Assembly (NCBI GenBank): GCA_009823395.1
Contig: CM020509.1
Span: 7,410,001 to 7,474,000 of the forward strand
Direction of reading: 5' to 3'
DNA: 64,000 nt
From: Thamnaconus septentrionalis
Taxonomy: Eukaryota; Chordata; Actinopteri; Tetraodontiformes; Monacanthidae
Position 1 is the first letter of the stretch. Every line of letters begins with the position of its first letter. Under the pieces are notes generated by a model. That model was not told the origin of the DNA. It saw nothing but the letters and a program-made list of their open reading frames with translations, and ran no database searches. The position numbers and the translations under genes are program-made. Shown in pieces: positions 25,720-37,599 of this stretch.

Positions 25720-27500
25720 AAAAACAAAGTCTGACTCATGTTGGAGTTTCAACGGAAAAACAGGGCAGAAATCTGCTGGTTTGAAGGGGAAAACAAGTCT
25801 CATCACCACAACAGGACCCCTGACACAAGCCTTTGAATAGTTGCAGAATGATGTCTTTCGATTTGTTTTTTCTAACATTGCTTAAGCGCTCAGTCCATAC
25901 AGCACCGACTGTTCAGATATAGATTTTCAGCCAAAGGCAAGGAAATAGAAATTTAACCTTAGCTCTGTTGACTAGAAGGTGCCAACCAAGAAACAAGAGG
26001 GAAGTTCAAAGTGCGTCTGCTGAGCTTCATCTTTTTAAATTCATTAGATCATGCCAGGCGTCTCCGGCAGAGGTGACAATGAAGCTTTCCAAATTCAACC
26101 TTTCAAAATTCAAGTAGCCAGCTTGGCTACGCCAAAGAGTTTCCGCTGGGCTCTCTCCATCCTAGGTTTAGACGGACAATTATTTACAGGTGATCAAACA
26201 GAAAAACATAACAACCAGTCTTGACAGCAAACAAATGTAAACATACAAAAGAAAATGTAATTCTCGAGAATTATGGCTTATGCACTTCACACCATTCAAT
26301 GGAAACACCTGCAAATCGCAATTGTATTTTGTCGAAATTTTAGAAATATTGCTTTTATTTTGTGAAAAACTGTAATGGAAAAGCAGCTATTGATATGGGT
26401 GAAACTTACTGTACACTGAACACTGACAGGAAATGTAAGCTATGAACTTTGTTAGCTTTTACCCAATTCTTCTTTTTTTTTTTTTTTAAAAAAGTGTTTT
26501 TTTCTCTTGGTTTTTTTTGACAGTTTCAAAGCCTTTAGTGCCACAGTTTTCAAGCAAGTAATTGCACTTGCGCTAATGACAGAAGCAGAGTCGACTCTGG
26601 CAAGATCGCATCAGGACTCCTGATAAAAGTCTTTAAAAAGTTGCAGGAAGATGATCTCTTTTGATTTACTTCTGTGCCCTCCCTGCAGCGTCTCCTGTTC
26701 ATAGATTGACAGATTTTTAGCCAAAGGCACGAGGAGAGAAGTTCAATTAGCAAACTCGGCTCCACTGGCTGCAAGGTGACTATTGAGCAACTATTGAAGC
26801 TGGGAAAGGTTTCAGGCTTAAAGCACAAAAAAAAATTTTCATCGTGAGCTTGCACCACATCCCCCGATCTCCCCGAGAAGTTTTGAAAAAATAGAGTTTC
26901 TGAAATTCATGACAACACTATTCTCCAAACGACCCAAACTTTCAGAGAGAGAAAAAAAAAACAAAAAACAAAGCGGGAGAGCAGCTTCAGACCTTTCCAT
27001 CTCTGAACTTTTCCTCTGTTTGGACTTGTCAAATTTACAACAGCAGCAGTCTCCTGGAGATTGTGGAACCTGTCCACAAGGACAAAGAAGTTACATCTTC
27101 TACCATCTTTCTTCTTGAAACACACTTTCAGAGGTTTTCACGCCTCCAGTGGACGAGGGCAGAGCTCAAGCTGGAACTTCAAAAACGGAAGCGCAGGCAC
27201 ACTAATGAAACTGGCCAAGCAAACATGTCACCCTGGCAGGAGCGCATCGTGACTCCTCACATTAGTCTTCAAAAAGCTACAGAAAGATCTCTTTTGGCCG
27301 GTTTTCTGAAACATTGCTTCTGTTTCGCCACAGCACCCACTGTTCAGGCACTGTCATGGATTTTGGAGCCAAAGGCAGTAGAAGAGAAACTCAATTAGAA
27401 AACTTGGCTCGGCTGTCTGGAAGGTGACTATTGAGCGAACACAAGCCGAGGTCTTCGAGGGCACCTTGAGAACCGTCTTGCCCACCTCGGCCTCAACTTC
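25720..27500 (+). repeat. Locally triplicated, diverged segment
   Basis: Three copies in the same orientation share an ordered set of phrases. One is 'gccaaaggca' (25930, 26720, 27368). Upstream of it lies an 'aggactcctga...aagtcttt...agttgcag...gatct' block (about 25804, 26608, 27244), and downstream an 'aattagcaaactcggct'-like then 'aaggtgactattgagc' block (clear in the second and third copies, decayed in the first). Copy spacing is 790 and 648 bases. No copy has a convincing continuous frame. Local tandem duplication of an older repeat is the simplest reading. Confidence 0.65.
26220..26392 (-). repeat. Dispersed repeat, copy 2 (inverted relative to copy 1)
   Basis: The reverse complement aligns with 5026-5222 over nearly its whole length, including the phrase 'gcaggtgtttccattgaatg'. 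It lies inside the triplicated region, between the first and second copies, and probably inserted there. Confidence 0.6.
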
Positions 27501-30500
27501 CTTGTGTTGGGAGCGTAATAGCACTGTGTCCGCGCTATTTAATGGTTTCCAGTCTGCCGCCACGATGATACAGGATACAAGGCAGTGCCAGAGGTGCTTC
27601 CATTTGTCGAAAACTGTGGTTAAAAGCTGCAGCCGCCGAGAATCACTTTAGTTGAAGAGGATAGACGCTCTCTTTTTATGCCGTGCCTTGACCCCCGCAT
27701 TGAATGGGACAATGAATAGAAAGAAAGAAAAATTGTATATGTATATACACAGAGGTAAATTTTATAAAGTGTTTACCATCAAATCATTGACAGATATGAA
27801 AGAAATGAGTAGCATACACAGTTAATTATCTTGGTCAGGTCTATGGAGAGGTTCTGTTTTGTAATGGAACCTTAGATCCATTAATTCTGATTTCATTTGC
27901 AGACATGCCCGGTGAGCAATAGGGACACTCTGCAGAGATGGTACACTTTGGAAGCAGTGTGAACCCAAAATGCATGTTTTATTGTGCTGCACATGCAGCA
28001 AATGAGAGGAAGCCAAGCTTTGCACAGGATAGGTGTTCACTTGTCCAACATCCTCTGGTGGACAAAAGCCAGCAGGGAAAAATAACACACTGAGAGGGTA
28101 ATAGGCGGGTCGCCAGTCAGTACGACACTGAAATGTGGAATAATAAAGATTTGAGCACAATAAAGTCAGGAAATTCTGACTACAGGACAGCAAAACATAA
28201 TAAAGTGAGATTCTCAGAAGTGCAGTCGGTTTTTATTACATTTTACTACTACTACTACTACTACTTTACTTCAGTGATGTGCTGCGTTTCCTATTGATAT
28301 AGCTTATTTTTTCTGTTGGATTTCAGCAAAGAACTGTCCCCAGTAATCTGGCAACTACCACCCTTGACAGTGTGACTCTCCCAAAAACACAATTTCAGAG
28401 GCCTTCAGCATCCATCTGCCTCACTGGTGAGAAGCAACAAAGATCACATGCACAAACTAGACCCGACTCGGCACCAATGGCAACATTTTGGAAAGATGGT
28501 TCTTAATAACATTGGATTAAAAAACCCAGTAATTCGTAAAAAGAAAGAAAAACAACCAATTTAAGGTCATGTGACTGTAGAATCACGGAATATGTCGCTA
28601 ACCTTGCTTACTTATCTTCAATATCAAACAACTTGCACATTTCACTCCAGTTCCTTTAAGAAACATATTTGCACAACATGCAGCTGTGCAAATATGCGAT
28701 GCACCAATCTCAACAACTATACCCCCCAAAAGCGACTTGCTATATTGCAGCCAGTGTTGCCAGGTATATGATAATTCCCATAATAGTTTGGCCCTTTTGA
28801 ACAATGTATGATCAACAATGTCGAGCATACGATAATTTGACCATTCGTGAATTTGGCAGTTGAATTTGGCAGTTTTTTTCTTAAACCTTAATGTCACAGG
28901 TTTCCAGCTGTTCTGAACAACCATCATGATTGGCTGAATGTTTAGCTGCACCCACTTAACGAGACGCTCACAGGTGTCGAAGGCCCGACGTTGATTTCCC
29001 TCAAAGTACCATCATTTTGATTCCCTGCTGCGATAATCCTATTAATTTCCCAGCTGGCAACGCTGGTTGCAGCAGAAGTGACTTCTTCCAGGTAATCAGA
29101 GGACAAATGCAACAACCAATTACACAAAAAACACCCACCGCACACCACTGTTTAACAGCCTGGTTAACGTGGTCAGCCGTGGCATGCGGTGGTTGCACAT
29201 GTGCCCCTTGCTCGCCGCATGGAAGGTCACGACACGGCACTCCATTGCGACACCAGTACTTTGAATTGCGAAGGGTGAAGGAATGGCTGCCCACGCACGG
29301 CCACAAAGCCGGCCGCGTTCCTCTGAGCGGGAATCCGGAGGAGGACGCGGATGATCGGGAAAAGCTCGGCATCACCTCGGCCTAACGAATACTGCCAGAC
29401 CCGCCGGCGGAACAAAACGCATCCGCCGCAGCTTTAATAGTCCCCGCTCTTTTCTGCTTTTCGGAGAGGAGGTGTCGCATTCTGGCATTATCGCGAGGAT
29501 CAAACGAAACCTTTGAGTTACGACGAAATTATCAAGCGAGACGCTACGCCGCTTCGACCGCGAGGATCTCAGAGACGATGAAAAATGTCTGAGGAGAAAT
29601 AAAGGGGGTGCGCTGCGCTCCCCCCAACCCCTCCGCCCCTCCGCCAGTGTGATCTTGTCTTCAAATCATTAGTGGGTGGAGGGCGGCGCTGATCACAGCC
29701 GTTCCTCCGAGCTGTGCAGCATGCACCCCCTGATCCCCTCTCCTCGCTCACACATTGTTTTTCACCCGGCGACCATCTGCTAATGAGAAGAGGCGGTGGC
29801 TGCGCAGGGCGAGCGCCTTCTGAGACCTTTTCATGTTAACAGGTCAACTCCAGGAAGACATGAAGATATCACCAGGTCTGTTTAAAATGCAAATGTGCGG
29901 AAACACATTTACCGCGTTATAGCGAACAAGGATGTTGATGTCTCATTATTTATTCCTCGCTGCATATTTTGATGAAAACTTGGGTAAGGAGTTCTATTTA
30001 TTCCTCGATCAATTAACCTCATAGCATCTATAGTAGGCAGTTGATTGTGCCTCATATTCAAATGGTGCTGATAGACCATTAAAAAGAAAGGGGGAGGGGG
30101 GTGGAGGGTCTTTCAAGCTGAGGTCGAAGACCCGAGGCTCTGATGGTTTAGCTTGTTTAGCATTAAGTGATGGGCATGAAATCACAAGAAAACATTTGGT
30201 TGGAAAAAAAGTCTGAGACTGAGCCGGCGGCCTTGGTTAAAAGTTCATAGGATGCATCAAACCACCTTTTGGTCCATTTGATGGACGGCACTGCGTCTTG
30301 TATTTCAGCAACTTTACAGCAAAAGAAAGAAAAAAAAAAATCACAGGTGCAGAAAATATGACTGTATAGACGCAGCGAGGTGTCTTTTGAGCAAAGCTGA
30401 GTCAAGTGTGCAAATTTCCCATGGAAAAAATACCTGCAAATGAACTGTTAAGTCTGTCGAGTTATGCAGAACAGCAGCAACGTACCTCCTGCTAGTTCCT

Positions 30501-33439
30501 GTTTAAATATATCAACACTGACATTTAGTATGCGTTCTAATATTCAGTGCAAACAGTGAGCCTGAGGCTCAGAAACGGGTTAATATCGCCGTGGTTTACT
30601 CTTGTTCTCTCATAATTTTATAAATCTGTAATAACTACCTTTAAAGGTCGCTGCTTCATAAAAAGTGAGAATGCGGGGAACATGGAGGAGCTCTTGCTGC
30701 ACGAGATGATGAAAAGGACGGCAGGATTGTTTTTTGTTTCGTTTTTTTTTTTCAACAGGACTGGCCATTTTAAAAAGAGGTGAAATGACAGTAATTACTG
30801 GAATTATCCCTCTGCAATTTTTAAGGGGTAACAATAGAGCTACATCAATTGGCACAAAGAACAGGACTCGTAAAAACAGGAAAGAATGACTTTAATGGGG
30901 AGGATCCGCTTTGGAATAGAATGCTTGAGGCCTAAAAACCTAAAAAAAGATTTCTCTGAGAGATACCCTCCAAGTTTTTTGTTAATTTGACACCAAACAC
31001 AACACATACATACAATACATCTTGAAATTGAATACAAGCAGAAATTGCACCGACATGCACAGATGCGCACTGGGTTTTCGGGGCATGAGTGTTGTGAGCG
31101 TCCAAAAAGTTACTTGGTCTCCCTCCGCTCGTTTAACACAACGTCACCAGGCGGCAGCTCGTCTTTCACCGACGCACAACGCGGCCGCGCACTCAGACAG
31201 ATGGCGGCCTCCCCGAAGTCGCAGCGCAGAGAAACTGCAGCTTGTCCACAACCTGTTTAGCCGCGTCTCCATGGAGCGGCAAATGAGTATGCAAAAATTC
31301 CTCATGCGGAACTGTGACACATTTATTGTGTTTACTCTGCGCAGCCACCGCTCCCCCGTGACGCGCTGATGAACGACACACTGTGCCGACAGAATTGAAA
31401 TGTGTTTATTTTTTGCACCTGTGATTGTTTTGAGGTTTTAACTTACAGTTTTATTGCTCCGTTGTCAAAAGAAAAAGTACTGCGTTTTAATGAGCGCATT
31501 CTTTTCTGTTTATGTAAATGTTTGGGGCAATCTCGCATTTAAATAATTTGCATGTAGCAGTGGGACACGCTAGGAGAGTTCTGCCACACTATTAAAAATA
31601 AATTTGTCGGAGGACGGGGAAAAAAATGAAAAACAAGGCTCATCAAAAGGATCTTTTGAAACTTGTACCCACCTCGCTGCAATGCTTTGAATAATTAACT
31701 GCATATCAAGCACAAGCCACATCTCTATTGTGCTCCGGCTCGGAACAGATGACAAGGGTTTCTCGCGTTTGCGACATCTTTTTCTCGCGAAGGTCTTCGC
31801 TTTCATCAGGAGCGTTCGCAAGTTCAGACATTCGTCACAGCAGAAAAAGGACAAAACTGTCCTCGGCCGCGATCAAATCTCCAATTAAAACGGTTTGAGT
31901 GAAGTAGCGCGAACCAAAAAGGGAAACTCCCCACTAAATAGAATTGCAACAACTAAAGAAAGCAAAGCTACAGGGAAGCTACCTCAGGGTTGTCGTGGCC
32001 TTTGACCAATAGCGATCACAGGAAGGAGAATCAACCAATGAGGCTGTTCTGTTGGTATGAGTCGAGGATTGATGCATGTTTTTTGTTTCAAGTCAAGTGA
32101 ACAAAATGATTGATCAATATTCTGGAATATTGTTCTCGTAATCTTCATCACTGCACGCTTTCACCAACACTGAACCCTGCCCAGATGTTCTGACCTCATG
32201 GTTCAGCTGGAAGGTCTTTGCAAAAATTCCTTCACCTGGCCACCTTGTTCAGTTCATAACACCGGCTCACAATTGTTTCATGCTGGCAGAAACGGCTTAT
32301 GCTTGGTTTATTATTGCCCAAACAATTGGTCTGTGAATGTCAATAAAGGTTTATTTTTTTGTTTGCTCAACAAGTCAAATTCTCATTCCAACATTTGTCA
32401 CTGGGCAGAAGCAACGGACTGCCGCCAAACAAATAAAAATCAAGTCCAACCTCTAAATATTTCAGCTTCAGACAAGTCTAGTCAGTCAGTGTTCAGCCCT
32501 CGTCATCACTGAGCCTCTTGCTGTGCAGCTGCATTACCTTGAATACTTTTCCCTTCAAAGACGCACGCTTGGCTTTTACGTCTGTATAAAGCATTGAGCG
32601 TTCCTCTCTGCAGTACTAATATTTTTCAGCTTAGTGGAAAAAAAAAAGTGCGCTGGCTGCCGTTCGATGGGACTCAAAGACCAAATGTTTGGTTTTGAAT
32701 TGACTGATGTCTCCGTCTTTGTGGCTGCTGAGAGATTGTTTTGTTGCTCCTGCGTGGAAACGGTCTCAACACAAAGCAAAGCCGCAACATTCTCTAAACA
32801 GTTTTACAGCACTATCATCTGCAAGCACATGGACAGAAGTGGTGGGTTTTTTTTTTTTTTTTTTTAAGGATGGCATAGAACCAGCTTCTGTATTTCCATG
32901 GTGGGCCAAAAAATGTCTTTGCATCATCTCACACAACATTTCTATGCATTAAAGCAACAAAAGATTGTCACATTTTTACACAGATGCACCAGGAACACCA
33001 GGGCCTGTATTTTTTTGTAAATGCAACAACTGTCTTGAGTCAAACGGGAGGTTTGTGAACAACAATCCAACATCAGGGACGTCAGAAGCGCGTCCACAAT
33101 CCGCAATCAATGTGCGAGCGATAATAAACAGAGTGCCATTAAACTCTCTGCATTGAAAAAAGCTTTTATGCGCCGTGTGATTAAAGACTGTGATTTTTTT
33201 TTTTCCTGCAAGAAACGACCACACAGCCAGAACGGTGAGCGCCGCAGCCTTGCCGCTCCCCACATCGCTTTTTGAGAGGCGTCATATTCAGACAAACAGC
33301 CAGCAATTATTGCTGCGCTGTAAAAGTTTATCGCCTAACGTGTCCTTAAGCACAGAGAAATGCGGTGAGGCTCGTAAAAGATAAAATAAAATTATTAAAA
33401 AAAAACATGCTCCTGCTCACAATAGAGGGACCATTCTGT
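27501..33439. other. Noncoding stretch with a CpG-rich block at 29.2-29.8 kb
   Basis: It contains an (ACT)7 tract (28245-28265), a perfect 13-base tandem duplication (28848-28873) and a CpG-rich block (about 29200-29830) with overlapping frames of about 120 codons on both strands. The overlap and lack of any known motif argue against coding. I see no RNA gene or intact mobile element. Confidence 0.5.
28245..28265. repeat. (ACT)7 microsatellite
   Basis: Seven uninterrupted ACT units are seen directly. Confidence 0.95.
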
Positions 33440-33800
33440 GTCGACGCACAGTAAACAAACCTATTATGACGCCAATGCGGCATTTATAAAGCGACCCGAT
33501 TTAAAAGGTGCACCACTTATCTGCCGCGAGCACCAATTCAGGTCTATCAAAGGTGCGCGTCGCGTACTAATGACAAGGGTGAACATGAGAGAGGGGCCAG
33601 TCCTTCCCATCCGTCACAATCTGGTATTGACAGAATCTTGTTTACTTGGTATCGGGCAGACAACACCGATCGGCGGGAGTGTAAAACGTGTTTAGTAAAC
33701 AAACCTATTGCAAAGGAAACCTGGCGGTGAACCCCAGAGAGAGACGCTCCCAAATCAGAAACCAATTAGACCAAAAAAGTCCATTTTGTCTTTGTTGACA
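33440..33800. promoter_or_regulatory. Candidate regulatory block bracketed by duplicated forkhead-like boxes
   Basis: The 16-base word AGTAAACAAACCTATT occurs at 33450-33465 and again at 33694-33709, same strand, 244 bases apart. It contains GTAAACAAA, which fits the forkhead (FOX) consensus. The DNA between is richer in CG than the flanks. Duplicated 16-base words are unlikely by chance at this distance. A role as an enhancer or a repeat-derived origin is not decided by the sequence. Confidence 0.35.
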
Positions 33801-33985
33801 GATTTACTCTTATTTTCTTTTGTTCAGACAAGTAAAGACGTAAAGACAGACCTATCAGAGCCCGTCAAGTCGGCCGCACATCCGAGGGCAGGCCAGCTGA
33901 TAAATGACGCGTCAGCAGCAAACTGTCAAGCGGATAACATCTTTACATCTTTACTTGTCTGAACAAGAGAAAATAAGAGTAAATC
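33801..33985. repeat. 47-base inverted repeat with a 91-base spacer
   Basis: The arms 33801-33847 and 33939-33985 are reverse complements with three mismatches. The spacer is GC-richer than the arms and not itself repeated. Arms are AT-rich and start with GATTTACTC. The layout fits a MITE with long terminal inverted repeats. It is too long for a usual microRNA precursor, although a long hairpin RNA is possible if transcribed. No clear target duplication was found at the ends. Confidence 0.8.
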
Positions 33986-34772
33986 ATGAGCCAATAAACT
34001 GCGCTGCTGGTTCAAACCAGGGAAGTACGAGTACTGCACAGAATTTCTGTCATTTACGTTTATGACCCCGCATTAGAAATTACAAAGGGAAGAAACTGAG
34101 ATGTGGCAAACTCATTTTGTCGCTAGTGATGGGATACTTTACTCTTGAACAACGAAAAGCAAGACAGCAAACTGGGGCAAGTAAGTAAAGGTCAGTGTCG
34201 ATCTAGCAACATTTCATATAAAAGATAAGCAGCAGCAGCAAAGACTCAAAATGACAACAAAGGACACCAGCTTGAGACAGGCAGACTTTACTTGTCCTCT
34301 TCAGATGAAGTATTGCTGTTTTCAGTTATAAGGATAGTGTGAATATGCCTTTTGAAAATATATTTTCTTCCAATAGTAGGGTATCTGTACACTATCACAT
34401 ACAGACTGAAGGTGGTGGGGGCGGGGGTGGTGGTGGTGTACTGGTACAGCTCCAGTTCACGTGTGAAGCTGCGATCTCTCGGTTGCAGTCGCCAGAAACA
34501 GCAAAGGAAAAAAACCACGACCGTCTCTCGCGTGCCAAATTCTGTGATTGTTGAACACGTTTTCCATTTCAACCTGAATCGTCCCGACTCGGCTCAGCGC
34601 ACTCCATCTTGCGTTTCCGTGCATTTTATTTCACTCTCGTCGTTACTTCTCCCCTGCGCAACGCCCATATAACGCCACCCGCTGCGCCATTATGCCCCCT
34701 CTCCTGCTTTTAGCCGACGACGCGTCTTAAATGAGCGGCTAATGTCTCTCGCTGAAAGCTCGCTGGTAAATT

Positions 34773-34799
34773 GCAACCTAGGCAACCTAGGCAACCTGA
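34773..34799. repeat. Three tandem copies of a 9-base GCAACCTAG unit
   Basis: Two exact units are followed by a third with the last two bases swapped (GCAACCTGA), then a partial unit. The array produces GGCAAC three times (34781, 34790, 34800), matching the RGYAAC half of the RFX X-box. Confidence 0.85.
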
Positions 34800-34899
34800 G
34801 GCAACGTTAGATGCGTAATTTGTTCCTCCTCTCCCCCCAAATGCCCTCAGAATGTGGTGGGGAAAACAACAGAACAAAAGCACAGTTGCACGCACAATT

Positions 34900-35320
34900 T
34901 CACCCAGCTGGTCGAACGACTGTGGCCTCTCGCCGCCGGCCCGAGGCAGCCGCCACGGAGGCCAGTTCCCATTCCACAGGTGCGACATCCTGCTTTGACT
35001 GCGGTGGAGTTGCAGTGTTTGCCTGGACGCACGAGCGACAGTGCAATTTGCAAGAACGGCCGCCCACTTTGTTTTTTCGCCACCGATTTGCGCAGCCAGA
35101 GCGACAGAACTGCGGAAATGGCCGCACTTGAGCGAGCGAGCGAGGGCTGCGAACGGGGCGGACGGTGGGAGTCGGCGGTAATGGTGTTGACGGTGACGGC
35201 GAGAAGGTGACGGCGAGGGTAATTACAGGCTGCGCCGGCGAGCGGCGACAGGCCGGAGCAAGAGGCGAAGCTGTTTCCACGCCCGCCCCAGACAGCAAGT
35301 CAGAAAAAATAAGAGGGATT
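34900..35320. promoter_or_regulatory. Possible CpG island
   Basis: CpG dinucleotides are frequent, with GC boxes (GGGGCGG near 35154) and GAGCGAGC repeats, in contrast to the AT-rich flanks. No TATA element or clear exon structure was found. It might be an orphan CpG-island promoter of a noncoding transcript or an enhancer. Confidence 0.3.
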
Positions 35321-36060
35321 TGGCACAAACGACCAAAACAAAAAAAAAAGAAACTCCCTTTAGATCCCGTCCTACACGAGTCGTTCATCTAGGAGACCCG
35401 CCGGGCGTCCAGCCTCGACCCCCTGATGCACCCCTGGAGGCGACCGCTTCCCCAAAATCCCTGGATGGCGCCCTCCCTCCCCCATCTGAGCCGTGATTAC
35501 TGGGCCGGGGCTGGGCCTCGGCCAGCACCCCGCCTCCCCCACCGCACACACACCTCCCCAGGAGAGACAGAATGAGAAATCTGCACCGCCACCCACCTGT
35601 GCAAGGCAGAGATAGAGGACGGGAGCAAACGAGCGCAGCACGCTGGATGCTGCCATCTGCTTGGAAAAAAAAAATGAAGAAAAAAAAACATCACAGGGAC
35701 TTTTTTTTTTTCTCTTCATAATCTGCTGCGACTCCCCCAACCCCCAACCTGAGAAAAGAGTGAGGCCTTTTTTTTTTTTCTCCACAACCCTCCTCCTGCG
35801 GTGCGCTCTAATCTCTCAGCCGAGGTGAACAGCCGCGCCTCGTAGGGGGACATACGGGCCGAGTGAAGAAGAGCAGTTGTCAAGCCCCATGAGCAGCGGC
35901 GCCGCCGATGAGGCCGCCGAAGTGTGAACTCGGGCTCGAGGATTGCAAGATCAGGGCTTTTCCACAGGCTTAGAAGCATGAAGGGCTTTTTCATAAGAAG
36001 TTTTACTCAGGTTGTCTTTCTTTGAAAAAAAAAAAATAAAACCGGACACATTTTTGACAG

Positions 36061-36532
36061 ACTTTAAAGGTTAAGTGTGTAATATTTGGATATTTTGCGA
36101 AGAAACAGCAACATCAAGGGGCTACATATTAGATTTCAGCGCTCACTCTTTCAGTCTTCCACTCCCTAGCTTGCCAGTGACTACGGTGGCTTGCTTACGC
36201 AAACCTGGAAACCTCATCTTCTTCTTCGTTGGTTTATTTGAAGACATGAACGTTCAACCTAAATACGAAAGTGCACTGTAAAGCAGGCTGGACTGTCCAC
36301 ACCGGGCTTCCGTAGAAATATGGCGGAGCAAGACCATTCCTCTATGTGTATTCTTATATATAGATTAGAACTGAACTGTTCTGTTCTGTTCAGGGTAAAA
36401 AAACAAACAAAAACAAATTGCTTTTATTGTACTGCAAGTACTTTTATTACTCTATTTATTGGCAGTATATTAAGTTTTTACCATATAAAAATCGTAAATC
36501 AGGCCAAATATTACACAGCGGACCTTTAAAAC
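36061..36532. mobile_element. MITE-like non-autonomous DNA element
   Basis: The ends are imperfect inverted repeats. The left starts 'actttaaaggttaagtgtgt' then 'aatattt'; the right, reversed, starts 'gttttaaaggtccgctgtgt' then 'aatattt'. The interior has phrases such as 'tccgtagaaatatggcgga' that I recall from a very common teleost repeat with the same ends. There is no transposase frame. Length is about 470 bases. No target duplication was established. Confidence 0.65.
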
Positions 36533-37599
36533 AAGTGTGACAGTATCGGAATAATTATCACTTCTTCCTTAAGGTTATTTAAATATTTATGCTCTCAGTC
36601 ATAGCGGCAGCCGTACACAGCACAGAGTGTAAATTATTAAGGCCGTTACACACTGGGGACACGTTTTTCCTACGAATAATTGGCACAACACACATATGTG
36701 TGTGTCCTTTTTACACAGAATGCAAATGTTTTACAGAGAGAGAGGGGTAAGTAATATTTTTTTCCCCTCAGCTTTGGCGCCAGCAACTGAATGCATCAAC
36801 CAATCATGCCGACACAGCGCCCAAGAGGGACCTACTCGCCACCACCTGCGCCTCAAGCCACCCTGTCCAAGTTTGATAAGGGACACAAACATTGCAAGGA
36901 CAAACTGGTGAAGGACGATATGTGGTGAAGCATCGCCAAACAACGCCTCTTGTTAAGTCTTCGTTAGCCGGCCGCTGGACAATCAAATCAAATTTACAAC
37001 CTCTTGCAAAAAAGGCCGTTCTTTAGCTTCTTGCTAGCAGAGCATCGCTGCACTATGCACATATTCAGAGGTGTGGCGTACGAATGCCCTTTGTGACATC
37101 ACAAAGAGCCACACGTCTGAGCACACAGTTGCTGAAATGTGCGAAGCAAAGCTTTGAATTCTGGCCCTGCTGGGGAGTGAGTGAGACAAGCCGATGGTCA
37201 GGTTTGTAGTTTCGGATTCCGCATAACACAGGACGTTTAACGTAAGAAGAACGATAAAAGTTGATCAAGCGGATTATGTATGTGCAGCCGCAGTGGGAGA
37301 ACATTGATTTGGGGAGGAATCAATCCTGGGCAGTTACCTAATTCCCTGCATGTCACTGCTGTTTTCCGAGGCGATTCACTCTGTGGCTCCAGACTGTGTT
37401 TAACCGGAGCGGCCGATCGAACGCATCTCATTCAGCACACGTGAAGTGGCCACCTGCCGCCGAGCAGGATCGATGCAGAGAAGTGTTACATCCAATCAAG
37501 AGCTGATTACTTTCTCAATGTTGATTGTGGCGGGGGCCTTAAATGTCATGTAGCTTTTGCAAAGTGTGTTTGTTGGGATTTTGAAGGATCACTGGGCGC
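36533..37599. other. Noncoding stretch with a dispersed-repeat fragment
   Basis: The part 37040-37230 ('ctttgtgacatcacaaagag' and 'ggtttgtagtttcggattcc') resembles a common fish repeat, and its end is shared in reverse with about 25206-25230. The rest shows nothing recognisable. Confidence 0.4.

Larger units (their letters stand above)
33986..36060. other. Noncoding stretch with RFX-like half sites and a CpG-rich block
   Basis: A GC-rich GGT/GGGGGC tract lies at 34411-34438 and a 9-base tandem repeat at 34773-34799. The segment 34900-35300 is strongly CpG-rich and includes GAGCGAGCGAGCGAGG and GGGGCGG boxes, typical of CpG-island promoters. Frames up to 162 codons on the minus strand carry only low-complexity, Pro/Ser/Arg-rich sequence. 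No gene is supported. Confidence 0.45.

Noticed and set aside
29001..29385. Overlapping frames of about 120 codons on both strands
   Set aside because: No domain, no splice context that extends them, and high GC content explains their length.
34900..35388. 162-codon minus-strand frame in the CpG-rich block
   Set aside because: Frames are open on both strands and the product is low-complexity Pro/Ser/Arg-rich, typical of a CpG island rather than a gene.
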